From NCBI GenBank assembly GCA_039619475.1, contig CM077116.1:32561183-32625182 (forward strand): a stretch of 64,000 bases of DNA, read 5' to 3'. Positions 33,150 through 42,646 of the stretch are shown piece by piece. The stretch's first letter is position 1. Each line of letters begins with the position of its first letter. Both the position numbers and the translations under genes were made by a program. The DNA is from Icerya purchasi. Taxonomy: Eukaryota > Arthropoda > Insecta > Hemiptera > Monophlebidae. The notes below the pieces were generated by a model. It saw only the letters and a list, made by a program, of their open reading frames with translations, ran no database searches and had not been told where the DNA came from.

Positions 33150-33157
33150 GTCTAGAC

Positions 33158-34462
33158 CATTAGTTGCGACCGAATTTTATAAAAAAATTACTAAACCGTA
33201 CTGTTCAATGAGAAAAAGGACGTTTATAAAAAAATTTAATACACTCACTGGCACACTTCTAGTTTTTGTACAAAAACAACATTCTGTAAATTTAATGATC
33301 TGCATTTAAGAAATCATTTTTATTTTGATCTTACCGATATTATAAAAATGAGCGAATGTTTTGTAATGGAGCTTTAAACGCACTTCTCGGTGAATTTAAG
33401 CTCGTCGAAGTTGGAGCTACATTAAATATTTTACTAAACTAGCGAGATATTTTGACAAACGTAACTACAAAACTCTTTTTATTCTAGTTTAACTGAGTAA
33501 TTTCCTTTTAATGGGTCGGATTAAACCTTTCGTAGCTTAATACGTTATTGTACGCCATATCTGAAACGTTGTAAATCATTGTATTACGGAAAACGAGATA
33601 TAATTTTTAATACTAACACACCGGGCGGCGGCCCGTTCAGGAACAAGTGACTTTCCATTTTTTCCCATAACAATTAGTTATTTTAATAAATACATGTGTT
33701 TCTTCGTAACGAAATTATTTATTTCTCTAAGTTATTATTGTTTAGTGATTTTTAATAGCCACATGTGTTTTTAAGCAGCACGAATTTTTGTAAGTTCTGC
33801 TTATGTAGGTTTTTGCCGTTTCCTTCGTTAACCTTTAGAAGCTATTAGTTTCTTTACGGTACATTTTTTAATATTCTGCTACTTTTGCACGCCAGAGAGT
33901 GAAGAACTGATCCGACCCGATTTTCAGCTCATGCCCAGTTATAATTTTCTATTCTTAATTATTACGAAAACGATTAAATTTATATGTAAATCAAGATGAA
34001 ATTGATCATTTGTGAAGTATTACATGAAAACATATAACAATACCATATTTATTTATTACTTAATTTATGTAAATGCGATTTGTTATAGTTTCTTTATTTT
34101 ATTCCCATTCAGCGATTTTTGTAAATTTCATATTATCATTTCATTGTCACATATTTTTTAAAACATTTCTTAATTTTTAATTTTATCTTTTTAATATTTT
34201 AAACTTTTAAATTATTACCTAATTTCTTAAAAAATAATCGAAATATTCGACTTTTTGTAATCGACTTTAATTTGTTGTTTATATTTATGTTATCTTTATG
34301 AAATTATAATTTTAATAACATTCTGTAACCGTGAAGCGTTGTCTTCGAAACGCTTCGGTAATTTAATAATAAATTAATATATTATTTCAGTGTAATTTAT
34401 CTAATATGTATATATATATATATATATATTGTCATTATAAGTATTTTTCTGCCGTAAACCGC
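33158..34462. other. No gene seen
   Basis: AT-rich noncoding sequence with a (TA)n run at about 34408-34430. A TTCGAAACGCTTCGG segment near 34350 resembles GAAACG-type motifs found in some repeats, but I cannot assign it. Confidence 0.4.
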
Positions 34463-35647
34463 ACTATATTATAAATTTAAACAATTTAAAAAATGACCAT
34501 TAACATTCGTTACTGATGTTATATTTTTTGTTACACGAGCAACATATACATTCAAAAATTCACAAAAGTATATAACATAATCTAGATCGTAAAAACATTA
34601 AAAAACATTAAAAAATGAACCATATAAAATGATAACTATAATAAATTAGTCCGACCGGTTTCGTCAATTATTCGACATATTCATGGACTAAATTTTTATT
34701 GCGTTGTTATTTACATTATTAGATCGTTATAAAGGAATAAATCGATATATCATGATAGTTGGCCTATGTGGAACAGGTGTATAAAAATTGATGAAATAGC
34801 AATGAAATAATAAAATAATATAAAATAAAATAAGAAAATATAAAAATATAACAACAAATAAAGAATATAAAAATAAATAAATATATACATATATATTCAA
34901 TAGCGTCGCTAGCCGATGTGCCGGGAGGGAGACAAGATGAATTTACAGCTGCCGGGGGGGGGGGGGTGTAGAAATAAGATATGAATTATAGGAAAAATAA
35001 AATTTATAAGTTGTAAAGGCTTAATATTTTATTAAACAAGAATAAAATCTTAATTAAAACATAATTTTCGTGGGTTTCTGACAAATTGTCCATGATTACG
35101 CGCCTATGAATACTCATCACGGCTAGTTGATTAAAAAGTTTCAAGGCTACAGGGGGGAGGGCCCGCTGGCGACTTCCATGTATATATGTATTTTTTTTTT
35201 TCTTTTTTTTATCTTGGGCGCGTCAACTCAATGTATTTTAATTTTATAAAGTTTTTATATTAAATAATATGTTTTTTGGTACTGTTTGCTGATGTAATTT
35301 TTATTATTTCATTGCTATTTCATAAATTTTTATACACCTGTTCCACATTTACATTTGGCTAACTATCATGACATATCGATTTATTCCTCTTTAACGATTT
35401 AATAATATAAATAATAACACAATAAAAATTCGGTCCATGAATATGTCGATCAATTGACGAAACCGGTCAGGCTAATTTAGTTATCGTTTTATATGGTTCA
35501 TTTTTTAATGTTTTTACAATCTAGATTGTGTTATATATTTTTATGAATTGTTGAATGTATATGTCGCTTGTGTACTAAAATATATAATGTCAGAAACCGA
35601 ATGTTAATGGTCACTTTTTAAATTGGTTCTATTTATAACGTATATTG
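34463..35647. mobile_element. Element with long inverted arms of about 330 bp
   Basis: The left arm (34463-34820) and the reverse complement of the right arm (about 35300-35647) share AAAATGACCATTAACATTCG, AACATATACATTCAA, AAAAAATGAACCATATAAAA, GACCGGTTTCGTCAATT, GACATATTCATGGAC, AATAAATCGATAT, ATCATGATAGTT and GGAACAGGTGTATAAAAATT. The spacer (34821-35299) holds a G13 run near 34960 and a short antisense family A 3' end at about 35191-35235. No transposase is present. The arms are much longer than usual MITE ends and suggest a foldback-like element. Confidence 0.7.
35191..35235 (-). mobile_element. Family A 3' end, very short, antisense
   Basis: A T-rich tract is followed by CTTGGGCGCGTCAACTCAATG, the complement of the family A terminus (TTGACGCGCCCAAG next to the A tract). 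Little or no upstream element sequence is recognisable. Confidence 0.5.
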
Positions 35648-35959
35648 TTCTTATGATGCGGTCGAAAGATCGAGTTTTATATGTATAAGCATCGAGTGAA
35701 TAAAATCAACAATGGAGAACGTTTTTTTTTGCAAAAAATTACTGGGACTGTTGAAAAGGGGCTCCATACTGGTGTAAAAGAAATTTTGCACATTTGTGTT
35801 TCTAACTAACGTGAATTTAGCCGATGGATGAAGTTTGAATAAGACTGAAAACAATTTGAAAAGCGTATGAATGGAAACTTTCTGCTCGAGGGTAGCTAAA
35901 CAACTTTGCAGCTAAAAGATTACCACGTCTGCCGCTGCCTAACTGTTAGGATTAAACAA

Positions 35960-36050
35960 TTAATTTCAGCTGTTGTAGCATAGTTGACTGAACGGCGCTG
36001 TGTTTCGTTCAAGCGAAACTCGGTTCGAACCCCGTTGCGGACAATGGAAA
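35960..36050 (+). other. tRNA-like sequence, possible SINE head or tRNA pseudogene
   Basis: TAGCATAGTTGA resembles an RNA polymerase III A box and GGTTCGAACCC is a perfect B box core, spaced about 35 bases downstream. A complete cloverleaf with a 7-bp acceptor stem is not evident. A tRNA-derived SINE start or decayed tRNA is likelier than a working tRNA. Confidence 0.4.
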
Positions 36051-36515
36051 TAAAGAAAATTAACGTAATTTGCACGGCGGTTAATACTGTTAAGAAGCTT
36101 GAACAAAAAACAGTAAAACCAAAATCCCTGTTCGCTCATTAATCGGATTCCGATAAAACCACGATTAGAATTGGGATTTCTACATGCGTGATCTTTTTTG
36201 CTTAGGAAACGGGATTTATTTAGAGTACAAAAAAGTAAAAACTAAAAATTACCATAATTTTTTGAAACCTAATTAGTCTAGCCAATCCAAAATTGTTTTT
36301 TTTTTTATTGATAGTATTGTTTTTATAAATTTTTAAGTAATGAAGTAGCAATTGAAATGAAAAAAAAATGAATTTTTCAAATAATTTTTGAATGCAAAAT
36401 CGAAAATACCTTCAATTTTGTAATACGGAACAATAAATGAAAATTTTCGAAATAAAATACTTTTTTGTCATGCGCATTTTATTTTTTTTTATTATTATTT
36501 TTTTTCTACATTAAA

Positions 36516-36605
36516 GAAGAGGGCGATGGACAGGCTGGCCTGGAAACGATTGGTGCATGATGCGAACCAGCCGCAAGGCTGACACACAGATGACGATGAT
36601 GATAT
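36516..36605 (+). pseudogene. Extreme 3' end of an RTE-like retrotransposon
   Basis: AMDRLAWKRLVHDANQPQG plus a TGA stop resembles the extreme C-terminus of RTE-like reverse transcriptases (D(R)..W..LV...). GATGACGATGATGATATA, a simple-repeat tail, follows. Only about 20 codons remain. This rests on one short motif. Confidence 0.4.
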
Positions 36606-36639
36606 AAGGAGTGTTAAGATCTTGATGGAGAATTTTATT

Positions 36640-37960
36640 ACTTACGTGTACTATGCAGCATTAACAATTGCTCTCAACGTCTTATTTTGATATCGCTGTA
36701 TTATATTTATATTTGAATCTGCGCTGCAGCCCCAGAGTTCGCAACCATACTTCCATATTGGAGCAAGAACCTGCCTGTAAAGTAATATTTTATTATCTAT
36801 AGAGAGTTGCGAGTTTCTTTCTAGTAACCAGTACGTCTTCCTTGTTCTAATATTTCATTCGCTTTTTTTTTGTCACGATATGCTTGCGCCGTGTCAGTCT
36901 GCAACCACGGTGCATTCCCAGATACTTTACACTTCCTGTTTTAACGGTATTGTTTCATTGTTCATTTTAACAGGTTAATGATTTATATGTATATTAGTGA
37001 ATATTATGTAGACCGACTTATCTTCGTTGATCTTAATTCTTCATCGCCTACACCACTCAGAGATTTTATCAATTGATGCAAAGAGTGTGGAATTAGCTTT
37101 ATGTGGGCATTTATTAGAGGACAGAATAGCAGACTCGTTCGAAAAGTAAGATCTGCTGTAAAAGTAAAATACAGAAGGGGGCCCGACACACTCCACTACG
37201 GCACCCCAGCTCTTGCCGGATATATATCGGATAACTCTTCCTCTTGCTTGACCTGAAAGTATCTTTCATCTAAATATGATTCCATTATTTTGTAATAATG
37301 ATAAAGCAAATAAGTTCGTAGATTATACGACAACTCATCATACTAAACCTTATCAAAGGACTGACTTACGTTCAGGAAACCCGAATCACAAATCCTCTTT
37401 TCCTCCAGGTCATTCTCAATTTTTTTAAACTACCCTATGCACTTGCTGAATAGTTGAGTGTCGCTCCGTAAACCCAAACTGGTGTGTGAAGGAATTAATT
37501 GTTTAAATTCCACTATTGGAATAATTCTTTTTAGTAACAACGTCTCGAACAATTTTGACATAACCAGCAACAATGAAACCGGCCTATGTTAGCTCTACTG
37601 GGGGCTTACCAGGCTTCGGAATTAAAATAATTTTCGAAAATTTCAACTGAATCGGATAAAATGCTAGGTTCTAATTATTCCACTGAATAAATAAGTCAAC
37701 ATTAATAGTCTCTTTCGCGGCAGTTCTTTTGGAACCCTAGCTGTTCTGAAATTGTAGCCGGGAGATTTTTTTGGGTTCATATTTCCGACAACTGATTTCA
37801 TTTCCCTAGTTAATAGGTAAATGCGAATTCGTATTATAAATCGGATCTGGTAAACTTTCATTTCCCTCATGCGGGCTAAATACATTAGCAAGATATTTAC
37901 CAAATTCATCAGTTTTCTATACCTAAAGCAATTCGTCTTTTTATTTCTGCCGAACACCAA
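36640..37960 (-). pseudogene. Jockey-clade reverse transcriptase, decayed
   Basis: Antisense, in several frames: EFGKYLANVFSPHEGN, NPKKSPGYN, KIILIPKPGKPP, HQFGFTERHSTIQQVHR, NVSQSFDKV, LRTYLLYHYYKIMESYL, RYFQVKQEEE, AGVP.WSVSGPLLY, then YRQVLAPIWKYGCELWG and IIQRYQNKTLRAIVNA. The order is the RT domain and thumb of Jockey-like elements. The catalytic box normally read as FADDTAIL is replaced by FSNESAIL, so the metal-binding aspartates are gone. Many stops and frameshifts mark it as old. The endonuclease and RNase H parts are absent. Confidence 0.75.
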
Positions 37961-38111
37961 CCAGCAGCAGTAATCAGCGATCCTAAATAGACAAAAGGCT
38001 GTACTTTTTCAAAATCTACCGGAAGATTGATGTCGTTAAGGACGGACTTACGGTCTATCACCATAATTTTGGTTTTATCTACATTGATTAATAGGCCATG
38101 TATTTCGCTAG
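37909..38111 (-). pseudogene. Reverse transcriptase fragment of a second family (thumb region)
   Basis: LLINVDKTKIMVIDRKSV, VQPFVYLGSLITAAGWCSAE and IKRRIALG match the segment after the catalytic box in RTE- or CR1-like elements (GL.IN..KTK.M, YLG..I...G....EI..RI). It abuts the sense-strand 5' UTR of the element starting near 38112 and meets the Jockey fragment at about 37915-37960. It is too short to assign. Confidence 0.6.
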
Positions 38112-38440
38112 CTTCTTGTGGGGCACAGGTTGTCATAACTAGAGATACGTTCTCTAGTAAGTAGTCACTCGACCGTCTTATGATTCTAGTTCCACCGATG
38201 GAAAAACGAAACGACAACCGCGTGAGTTATGTACGTCCACGTCGTGCAGGGTGGAAATTTTTTATTCGGCGAGCTGAGCGCTGATTAGAAAAGAAAAAAC
38301 AAAACTCACAGTACTTCGCTGATAAGAAAGCGGAGGAAGGTTCACTTGTTCAATAAGAAATACCGTTAAACATTTTACTGCAGTACAACAGCAGACTTTT
38401 AGCAACTCGCTCGAGACACTTACAGCGGAGTCCTTTCGGC

Positions 38441-38502
38441 TACACAACGGGTATATTTTCCCTGTGAGACCCACAACTTATTCAAAAAAAAAAAAAAAAG
38501 GC
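38441..38502 (+). mobile_element. Family B 3' terminus, about 60 bp, inserted in the RTE-like 5' UTR
   Basis: CACAACGGGTATATTTTCCCTGTGAGACCCACAACTTATT with an A tract matches the family B end. The 5' arm of the terminal hairpin is cut off, so this is an extremely 5'-truncated insertion. Confidence 0.7.
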
Positions 38503-39284
38503 AGAGTTAACTCTAACATAAAACCACATAGAAGGAAAGACGAAACCACCATGTTCTCTCTCGCAAGAAAACCTGACGAGTGCAAAAAATACAAACGGCC
38601 TCGAGTTCCGGCGCTCCTTAAATGGAACAGGGATGATAAGAATCGGACTAAAGCGAAGATAAAAGAATCGATAAAGATTGCAACGTGGAATGTTCGCGGA
38701 TTACAACAGTGCGGTAAACTGGCCATCCAAGAACAGGAAATAGAAAGACTAAATATACATATTATGGGGATAAGTGAGACACACTGGAACATAAACGGTC
38801 ATTTCAAAACATGGATTGGCAACAGCGTTTTCATGATGAAGCGGTAAGACGCAACGGAGTAACTATAATTGTGTCATAACAATATGAACATAAATGTTAC
38901 ATCCAGCCGATTTTATTATATGGCGCAGAAGCAGCGACATATACAAAAAGAACAATGGGATACTTGGAGGCATACGAAATGTGGATACATAGGAGAACCA
39001 TGAAGATATCATGGACAAGGAAGATCACGAATGATGAAGTATTACAAAAGGCTAACACAGAGAGACAAATATGTGATGTAATAAAACAAAGAAAATCCAT
39101 CTATTTCGGTCACGTTATAAGAGGGAAACAATATGAATTGCTACGCTTAATTATACAAGGAATGATTATGGGAAAAAGAGGACGAGGAAGAAGAAAGACG
39201 ATATGGATCGACAACATACGAATATGGACCGATAAAATAACAATGAGAGGCTTGGTGGACGTAGCGGCTAAACATGAGATATGA
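38503..39284 (+). pseudogene. RTE-like ORF remnants: endonuclease N-terminus joined to C-terminal region
   Basis: The first part (to 38847) contains IKIATWNVRGLQQCGKLAIQ and LNIHIMGISETHWNINGHF, the start of an AP-endonuclease-like domain (TWNVR.L and the catalytic Glu of SE..W). After a deletion, 38880-39284 gives ILLYGAEAATYTKRTM, YEMWIHRRTMKISWTRKITN, IYFGHVIRGKQYELLRLIIQ and GKRGRGRRKTIWIDNIRIWT. This is the same C-terminal module as at 45340-45770. There is no RT between them. Confidence 0.75.
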
Positions 39285-39349
39285 TATTTCGCCAACAATG
39301 AATCGTTAACGCGCATACATCTGCGTATGACACGAGAAGAATAGAATAT

Positions 39350-41490
39350 GAACATGCGGTGATAGGAACAAGAGCGATAACTGATCCGATTGTAATCTTA
39401 AGAATGAATGCTAAACCGACCCCGATAAATATCATACAAGTATATGCGCGGAAAACGATGAAGAAATTGAAAAATTTTACTGTAACCTTGAAAAGCTGGT
39501 CAACTCCACTGCTAAGAATGAAGTAACGTCGATAGCGGGAGATTTTAATGCAAAGGTCGGATGCTACAATGTGAACGATGGGTTCTGTGGATTGGACTAG
39601 GCACTCGCAAAGAAAGAGGAGAAAACCTACTGCAATTTTGTGCAGAACAGGAAATGATCGCGATGAACACATTGTTTAAATAGCACAAAAGGAAGCTATA
39701 TACATGGGAGGCACCTGATGGAATTACAAGAAATCAGACAGATTACCTCCTAATTCACCGGCGCTGGAAATCGTCAATACTTGGAGTTAAGACCTACCCA
39801 GGTACAGATGTATGATCCGATCACCAACTATTATGTACCAAATTCAGACTTAGAATAAGAACACGCAGTGTCAGCCAAAAGGTCAGTAAACGCATTTACC
39901 TTACGGATCAAGAATGTCAGAGAGTAGCCTCCGCTGTAACTACAAATAAGAATATGATAAATAATAAAATAGATAACGGAAACCCAATTTCGGTGTGGAA
40001 CTGGATAAAAGACACCATAATCAAAAGTAAAAAAGAAATATTTGCACAAAAACCAAAGCCAAAGAAGAGGCATCAACTGCGGATAACTGATCGTACTCTG
40101 ACTCTAATTGTCTCGCGAAGACATACGAAATCATCTGGCAATGTGACAGAATATCGGAATGTAAATCGAAGAGTTTAGAAATTGTTGTGATCGCGGATGA
40201 ATACGGGAACACTGATCAACTACTTTTCGGTGAAAAGTAACAAAGAACGTTCTAATTTGATTTCGCGTTTATTTCGTGTAAGACGAAAGTGGTGATCAAA
40301 TAACGCGGTAGTAACGGATATAGATATAATGACTCGTTAGCCTGCGAAGACACGATTAGCGCTACGAAAGGCGAAAAACTAATCGGACAGACTTGTTCGA
40401 TTTATCGGTTAATCCGATACCGCCGAGACTTATTCCGGCATAGCTCTAGAACCAGAATCAAACTAAATCTGAAAAAACATCGTAAAACGGGCCTGTATAT
40501 ATATCGGACTGGTCGACTGACCACCTGATTAAAATTGTGTTATTCGCAACAAAAGCATGAATAAAAAAAGAGAAGGCTTAATGAATTTAAAGGCGTCAGC
40601 GAATAAAGCTTATTGAATAGCGTATATACCGTTAGGCGAAACGTAAACAGCGATGTAACATTGCGTCATAAACCGGGACTTTTGGTTCGCAACACCGCAA
40701 TTACAGCGCGGTGTCAGCGAATAATATCTTAGCGAAGCGCGTGTACAGCAATTGCGAAATCGACGGAAATTTGGAGCACAACAAAATCATGTCGAAAAGA
40801 TTGTGCTGCGTTTATAGGTAGAATATGCTAGGAGATACAGAAAAGTGATATCAAGAACTTTTATAAGAAGCTCAAGCAACTTTCCAGAGGCTTTAAACCG
40901 CAAAGATGCGAAGCGGAAGACAAAGACGGTAATGTGGCGTGGGACAAAATAAGAGTATTGAGACACTGACAGGACTACTGCGAAGAAGGAAAAAATATAG
41001 ATTGTTTCGTGACAGATGGCACCACATCCCAGGAAATGGACCCTGATATCTTAATAGAGAAAGTAAGAAAAGCAATCAAATCACTGAAAAATGGGAAATC
41101 GCCAGGCAACTATACAGTAGAAGTAGAGATCCTGAAGAGGCTAGGGGGAAATGCAATTATTACTATATGGAAACTGTGTAATTACATGTGGCGTACGGGA
41201 AAATGACTGAAAGATTGGCGCAGGTTAGTACTGATACCAATCCACAAAAAGGGTGACACTAAGAAATGCATCAATTACCGCACGATTGTTTTAATCTCAC
41301 ATCCGAGCAAGATATTGCTAAAGATCCTGAATAAACGGTTGAAGACTTTTCTCAATAGACAAATACCGATTGAATAAGCTAGTTTCTCTCCTGGACGTGG
41401 AACAGGAGAACAAATTTTTAACGTAGGAATGGTAATAGAAAAATGTCGTGAATATAACATTGCCGCGGTATTATGCTTTATTGGCTATAT
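39350..41490 (+). pseudogene. RTE-like family F copy 3: endonuclease C-half and RT N-half, decayed
   Basis: 39360-39830 shows TPINIIQVYA, SIAGDFNAKVG, RGENLLQFCAEQEMIAMNTL and KLYTWEAPDG..RNQTDYLL in shifting frames, the second half of the endonuclease domain. A linker follows to about 40180. RT sequence then runs at 41030-41490: EKVRKAIKSLKNGKSPG, YTVEVEILKRLGGNAI, WRRLVLIPIHKKGDTKKCIN, FSPGRGTGEQIFNVGMVIEK and AAVLCFIGY. The RT stops just before the first catalytic Asp, where an inverted-arm element begins. About 40190-40800 has no clear coding match. Confidence 0.7.
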
Positions 41491-42646
41491 CTGTAACTAG
41501 CCAATGCTAATATAACTTGCTAACCCAATATTACCATGCCTCCCATGCTTGTTTCAACAATTATTCCATCGAGAATGGTTTGCTGTGTTGATTAATTGAA
41601 ATTAGGCTAATCTTTGCTAGCAATGCTTGTTTGTACGTTTGAATCATCTGCAGTGTTTAGATAATTTAAAAGATGCATTAATGTATATCTAACTGAAATA
41701 ATTGTAATCACAATGTATGTGAGGAGATATGTCTTAGCTTACAGATTTTTTATAGGTATTCACATACATCCGATCAAAATAACTGCAGTACTAAGCTCAA
41801 CAGGGTTTATTCTTGTTCTGGCCTATTTGTTTCTGGTGTGATGCTTTGCATATGAGTAATCAGAGTGGATGCTTGATAAAAACTGATTAGATCACTAACC
41901 TGTGTTCTTATACAATTATTTTAATTGGCGCAAAGAATGTGCTCAATGTACATTCTTTTATGAGTTGCTTTTGACATGCGTTGAGCGCACCACTTAATTA
42001 TACAAGTCTTTATGAAATTTTCAGTGTATGAAAAGCCAAAACCGTCCAACATAATATCATTTGTGTATTTTATTTACTTTATGCACATTGATACAGTGTA
42101 CATGTGTGTTATAGCGTAATGGTACACACTGTGATGTACCAATGACAATGATGTTGACCCATGTATGTGCCCTGCGGGGCACAGGTTGTTGTAACTAGAG
42201 TTACCTTCTCTAGTAAGTAGTCACTCGACCGTCATATGGTGCTAGTCCCGCCGACGGAGAAACGAAACAACAACCATGTGAGTTCTGTACGTCCACGTCG
42301 TGCAGGGTGGTAATTTTCTGTTCGGCGGGCTAAGCGCTGATCAGGAAAGCTAAATCAGAACTCACATTATATTGCTGATGGGAAAACGGAGGGAGGTTCA
42401 CTTGCCGAAGGTTTGCCTGCCAATAAATACCGTTAAGCTTTTTACTGCAATTATAACAGCAGACTATCAGCAACTCGCTCGAGACGTATGTGCCCCAGTC
42501 GGATTGGTGAACATCAATCTAGAGCGAGTAGGCGAGTATCCCGCGCCCTAAAACGGGGTCTTTTCGGCTAGGGGAGTAAACCCCGATAGAAAATCCTGCA
42601 GAAGGCAACGGGAAACCACTGCAGTATCATCCCAAGAAATATCATC

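Larger units (their letters stand above)
38112..39349 (+). mobile_element. RTE-like family F copy 2, internally deleted
   Basis: 38112-38440 is a diverged copy of the 5' UTR of the complete element at 42169 (GTGGGGCACAGGTTGT, CTCTAGTAAGTAGTCACTCGACCGTC, ACGTCCACGTCGTGCAGGGTGG). A family B 3' end interrupts it at 38441-38502. The start of the endonuclease domain follows, then the C-terminal region, then an end resembling that of the complete element (ACACGAGAAGAA near 39348). Most of the endonuclease and the whole RT are missing. Confidence 0.65.

Noticed and set aside
42169..42250. HDV-like ribozyme at the 5' end of the RTE-like element
   Set aside because: GCCC/GGGC can form a tiny hairpin, but the nested pseudoknot stems expected of an HDV-type ribozyme were not found, and the GCCC arm is not conserved in the copy at 38112.
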